Positions 42,739 to 44,815 of a stretch of 44,815 nt of DNA are shown here, in pieces. A program made the position numbers and the translations under genes. Positions within the stretch are counted from its first letter, which is position 1. The number at the start of each line of letters is the position of its first letter. The notes beneath the pieces were generated by a model. That model saw only the letters and a list, made by a program, of their open reading frames with translations, made no database searches and was not told where the DNA came from. This DNA is from an uncultured Solirubrobacterales bacterium (GTDB lineage Bacteria; Actinomycetota; Thermoleophilia; Solirubrobacterales; 70-9): contig CAIZLN010000162.1 in assembly GCA_903933815.1 (NCBI GenBank), forward strand, positions 1 through 44,815. Direction: 5' to 3'.

Positions 42739-44468
42739 TGGCCTCGGGCGGGCGCAGGGGCGAGCGTCATGTCGCACTACTGGAGAAGAGGGGCCGTTTC
42801 ACCGTCGCCCGACCGCTCTTTGAACCCGGTGAACAGGTCGCGATGGACCGCAAGATCAGGTTCCGGGAGCGGCAGATCGCCTGGGTCGAGTTTCGCGGTG
42901 GACGGGCCCGGCTGCTCCGGGATCTCGGTCGGGTCGATAACGCAACCGATGTCTGCGAGGCGCTGGCCCTGGAGCGGCTGAAGCGACGTGGCTTTTCGGG
43001 GGCAATCGAGGCCGAGGCCGAGGCTGCTGCGCTGGCGCCTGAATCCGAGGTTGAACGGAGAGACCTCACCGGCCTGCCGACCTTCACCGTGGACCCCGCC
43101 ACAGCCCGTGACTTTGATGACGCAGTCTCCGCCGAGATCGAAGGGGATTCGGTCAGGCTGTGGATTCATATCGCCGATGTCGCCGCATACGTCCGGCCCG
43201 GCTCAAATCTTGAAGCCCTGGCCTGGCAGCGTGCGAACAGCGTCTATGTGCCAACTTCGGTGGAGCCAATGCTGCCGAAGGTGCTCAGCGCGGGTGTGTG
43301 TTCGCTCTCGCCCGGGGAGGAACGGCTGGCCGTCACTACGGAGATTCTCCTCTCCGGCTCGGGCGAGGTCAGCTCGGTTTCCTTCTACCGCAGCCGGATC
43401 GTTTCTGATGCAAGGCTCGACTACGAGCAGCTCGACCGGATCTTTGATGGCAGTGAGGGTCCACCCGAGCGCGTCGGCGAACAGATCCGGCTTGCCCGGG
43501 CGGCCGCTGGTGCTCTCGCTGAGCGAAAGCAGTCAGGACGTCTGGAGGTAACGTCGAACGAACCGGGGTTCACGTTCGACGGCAACGGGAACGTCACTTC
43601 CGCCACGGCTGACCTGCAGACCGAAGCCCACCGTCTGATCGAGCACCTGATGGTTCTGGTCAACGAACAGGTCGCCGGCCTGCTTGAACAGCAGAGAACG
43701 CCGACCCTGTACCGGGTCCATGAGCAGCCCGATCCCGACCGGATCGCGCGGCTCGCAGGTCAGCTGGCCTCACTGAACCTGCCCGCACCGGCGGTAGCCG
43801 ATGGCATGGGGCCGGGAGCGGCGGGGCAGTTTGCAGTTGAGGCGTCACGGACTGTCGCCGCCGAAGCCGCGCGCAGGGGGCACGGGGCAGTCCCGTTCGG
43901 TTCGTTGATTTTGCGGTCACTCAAGCCCGCGCGCTACTCAGCTCGCAACCTCGGCCACGCTGGCCTGGGAAGCGAGGCCTACTGCCACTTCACATCACCG
44001 ATACGCAGGTTTCCGGACCTTCTGGTTCACCGCGGGCTGCTTTCCGAGGTCGGGGGAGGGGAGGAGGCTCCCGATCCGGGCGAGGTCGAGAGCTCGGCCA
44101 GCCATTGCTCGGACCGGGAGCGTGAGGCATCCCGGCTCGAGCGCGACGCCGATGACATCTGTGCTGCTTTTCTGCTTGAGCGGGAGCTGTTCGAGCACGG
44201 CTGGGACTCCAGCTTCGAAGGTGAGGTTTCAGGTGTGATCGGTGCCGGTGCCTTCATCACCTTCGGCGGTGAGCTGGGGGACGTATACGAGGGCTTCATT
44301 CCGGTCCGTCGCATGCGCGGTGACCGTTACGACCTGAACGAAGAAGAGACCGCTCTGATTGGCGGTCGCAGTGGCAAGGCTGTGAGGTTCGGTGACCCGG
44401 TAACGGTGACGGTTCAAAAGGTTGATCCCGTGCGCGGGCGGGTAGACCTCGATCCGGTCGGGCGCTGA
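42738..44468 (+). CDS. RNB domain exoribonuclease (RNase II/R-like)
   Basis: The 576-residue protein has the RNB catalytic domain (about 105-430) with the metal-binding TARDFDDAVS (Asp125, Asp127, Asp128), LWIHIADVAAYVRPGS, the RANSVYVPTSVEPMLP segment and the late YCHFTSPIRRFPDLLVHR. A C-terminal S1-like RNA-binding domain follows (about 495-575). It is shorter than RNase R because the N-terminal cold-shock/helix-turn-helix part is reduced to about 100 residues (MASGGRRGERHVALLEKRG onward). RNase R works with the trans-translation system, and smpB is the next gene. The assignment to RNase R rather than RNase II is inference. ATG overlaps the ctpA stop. Confidence 0.9.
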   Translation: MASGGRRGERHVALLEKRGRFTVARPLFEPGEQVAMDRKIRFRERQIAWVEFRGGRARLLRDLGRVDNATDVCEALALERLKRRGFSGAIEAEAEAAALAPESEVERRDLTGLPTFTVDPATARDFDDAVSAEIEGDSVRLWIHIADVAAYVRPGSNLEALAWQRANSVYVPTSVEPMLPKVLSAGVCSLSPGEERLAVTTEILLSGSGEVSSVSFYRSRIVSDARLDYEQLDRIFDGSEGPPERVGEQIRLARAAAGALAERKQSGRLEVTSNEPGFTFDGNGNVTSATADLQTEAHRLIEHLMVLVNEQVAGLLEQQRTPTLYRVHEQPDPDRIARLAGQLASLNLPAPAVADGMGPGAAGQFAVEASRTVAAEAARRGHGAVPFGSLILRSLKPARYSARNLGHAGLGSEAYCHFTSPIRRFPDLLVHRGLLSEVGGGEEAPDPGEVESSASHCSDREREASRLERDADDICAAFLLERELFEHGWDSSFEGEVSGVIGAGAFITFGGELGDVYEGFIPVRRMRGDRYDLNEEETALIGGRSGKAVRFGDPVTVTVQKVDPVRGRVDLDPVGR

Positions 44469-44472
44469 CCTT

Positions 44473-44494
44473 CAGGGCCGGAGCAGCAGCCCTG
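44473..44494 (+). other. Small inverted repeat between the RNB gene and smpB
   Basis: CAGGGC (44473-44478) pairs with GCCCTG (44489-44494) with a 10-nt loop and no T-tract. A weak terminator or chance. Confidence 0.25.
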
Positions 44495-44539
44495 TGCGCA
44501 GTGGTGCGACTGAATTTCCCGGACGGGCGCCACAGAGAC

Positions 44540-44545
44540 TAGATT
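44540..44545 (+). promoter_or_regulatory. -10 element of smpB, leaderless type
   Basis: TAGATT ends 8 nt before ATG 44554; there is no ribosome site. Confidence 0.55.
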
Positions 44546-44553
44546 GGACGGCC

Positions 44554-44815
44554 ATGGGGAAGAAGAACAAGAAGAAACGCGCACCAGCCTCCGGCGATGT
44601 CGCGACCAATCGGCGCGCACGACAGAAGTTCGAGCTGATCGAGAAGATGGAAGCCGGAATAGTTCTCACCGGCACCGAGGTAAAGGCACTGCGCGAAGGT
44701 AACGCCCAGATGGTGGACTCGTACGCGACGGTTGAGGACGGCGAAGTCTGGCTCAGAAACCTCCACATTCCGCCTTACGCCCCTGCCACCATCAACAATC
44801 ATGAGCCGGAGAGAC
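44554..44815 (+). CDS. smpB: SsrA-binding protein SmpB (3' partial)
   Basis: The first 87 codons are visible and the gene runs off the window. SmpB binds tmRNA and delivers it to stalled ribosomes. After a basic, Lys-rich start (MGKKNKKKRAPA) the sequence matches the family: NRRARQKFELIEKMEAGIVL, GTEVKALREGNAQMVDSYA, and LRNLHIPPYAPAT. It is placed after an RNB nuclease and the ftsEX-ctpA group, matching the Streptomyces order. A TAGATT hexamer 8 nt before the ATG suggests separate leaderless transcription. The ssrA gene is often close by but would be outside the window. Confidence 0.96.
   Translation, partial: MGKKNKKKRAPASGDVATNRRARQKFELIEKMEAGIVLTGTEVKALREGNAQMVDSYATVEDGEVWLRNLHIPPYAPATINNHEPER

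Overview
The window is a 44.8-kb stretch of a high-GC (roughly 60-odd percent by eye) bacterial chromosome. Gene content and order point to Actinomycetota. The run rpmE-prfA-prmC-tsaC-(rpiB-glyA)-wecA-atpI-atpBEFHAGDC is the classic actinobacterial ATP-synthase neighbourhood (compare Mycobacterium and Streptomyces), and hpf-secA-prfB and ftsE-ftsX-S41 protease-smpB are also typical. The divergent protein sequences, an ETF/ETF-QO pair and extended cytochrome bd and LCP proteins suggest a deep lineage such as Thermoleophilia (Solirubrobacterales); that placement is inference. No rRNA, tRNA, CRISPR array, insertion sequence or prophage was seen. This is a core-genome region, not an island.

Layout. 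(1) 1-2.7 kb: the 3' part of etfA and a complete ETF-quinone oxidoreductase that has only three of the four usual cluster cysteines. (2) 3.2-8.0 kb: ribosomal protein L31, release factor 1 and its methylase PrmC, the TsaC tRNA-modification enzyme, RpiB and GlyA. (3) 8.0-10.2 kb: a DUF354 glycosyltransferase-like protein and a WecA/TagO-type lipid-carrier sugar-phosphate transferase. (4) 10.3-17.5 kb: the complete F1Fo ATP synthase operon atpI-B-E-F-H-A-G-D-C. (5) 17.5-25.0 kb: an M20 peptidase with no ordinary start codon, then a tightly overlapped envelope-polysaccharide operon (LCP ligase, UDP-sugar dehydrogenase, nucleotidyltransferase, phosphoglucose/phosphomannose isomerase, second nucleotidyltransferase). 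(6) 25.1-29.6 kb: comF, short hpf, secA and a SnoaL-like gene. (7) 29.6-38.1 kb: a cation-efflux gene on the minus strand, prfB, nadC, an MFS transporter, nadA and cydAB. (8) 38.0-39.6 kb: two exported proteins on the minus strand, a lipoprotein with collagen-like triplets and an S1 protease with a PASTA-like tail. (9) 39.7-44.8 kb: ftsE-ftsX, an S41 protease, an RNB exoribonuclease and the 5' part of smpB.

The most consistent unexplained pattern is in the promoters. Eleven start codons have a TANNNT hexamer (mostly TAGNNT) ending only 6-9 nt upstream and no Shine-Dalgarno sequence, the arrangement expected for leaderless mRNAs. Genes inside operons, and hpf, instead carry clear AAGGAGG-like sites. 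The pattern also settles several start choices (rpiB, nadC, the S1 protease). Other points to check are the altered Fe-S site of ETF-QO, the apparent GTC start of the M20 peptidase, the acidic tail and extra C-terminal domain of the LCP protein, a signal-peptide-like N-terminus on AtpB, additional helices on CydB, and a palindrome covering the overlapping divergent promoters between the S1 protease and ftsE. I found no clear wholly new multi-gene system.
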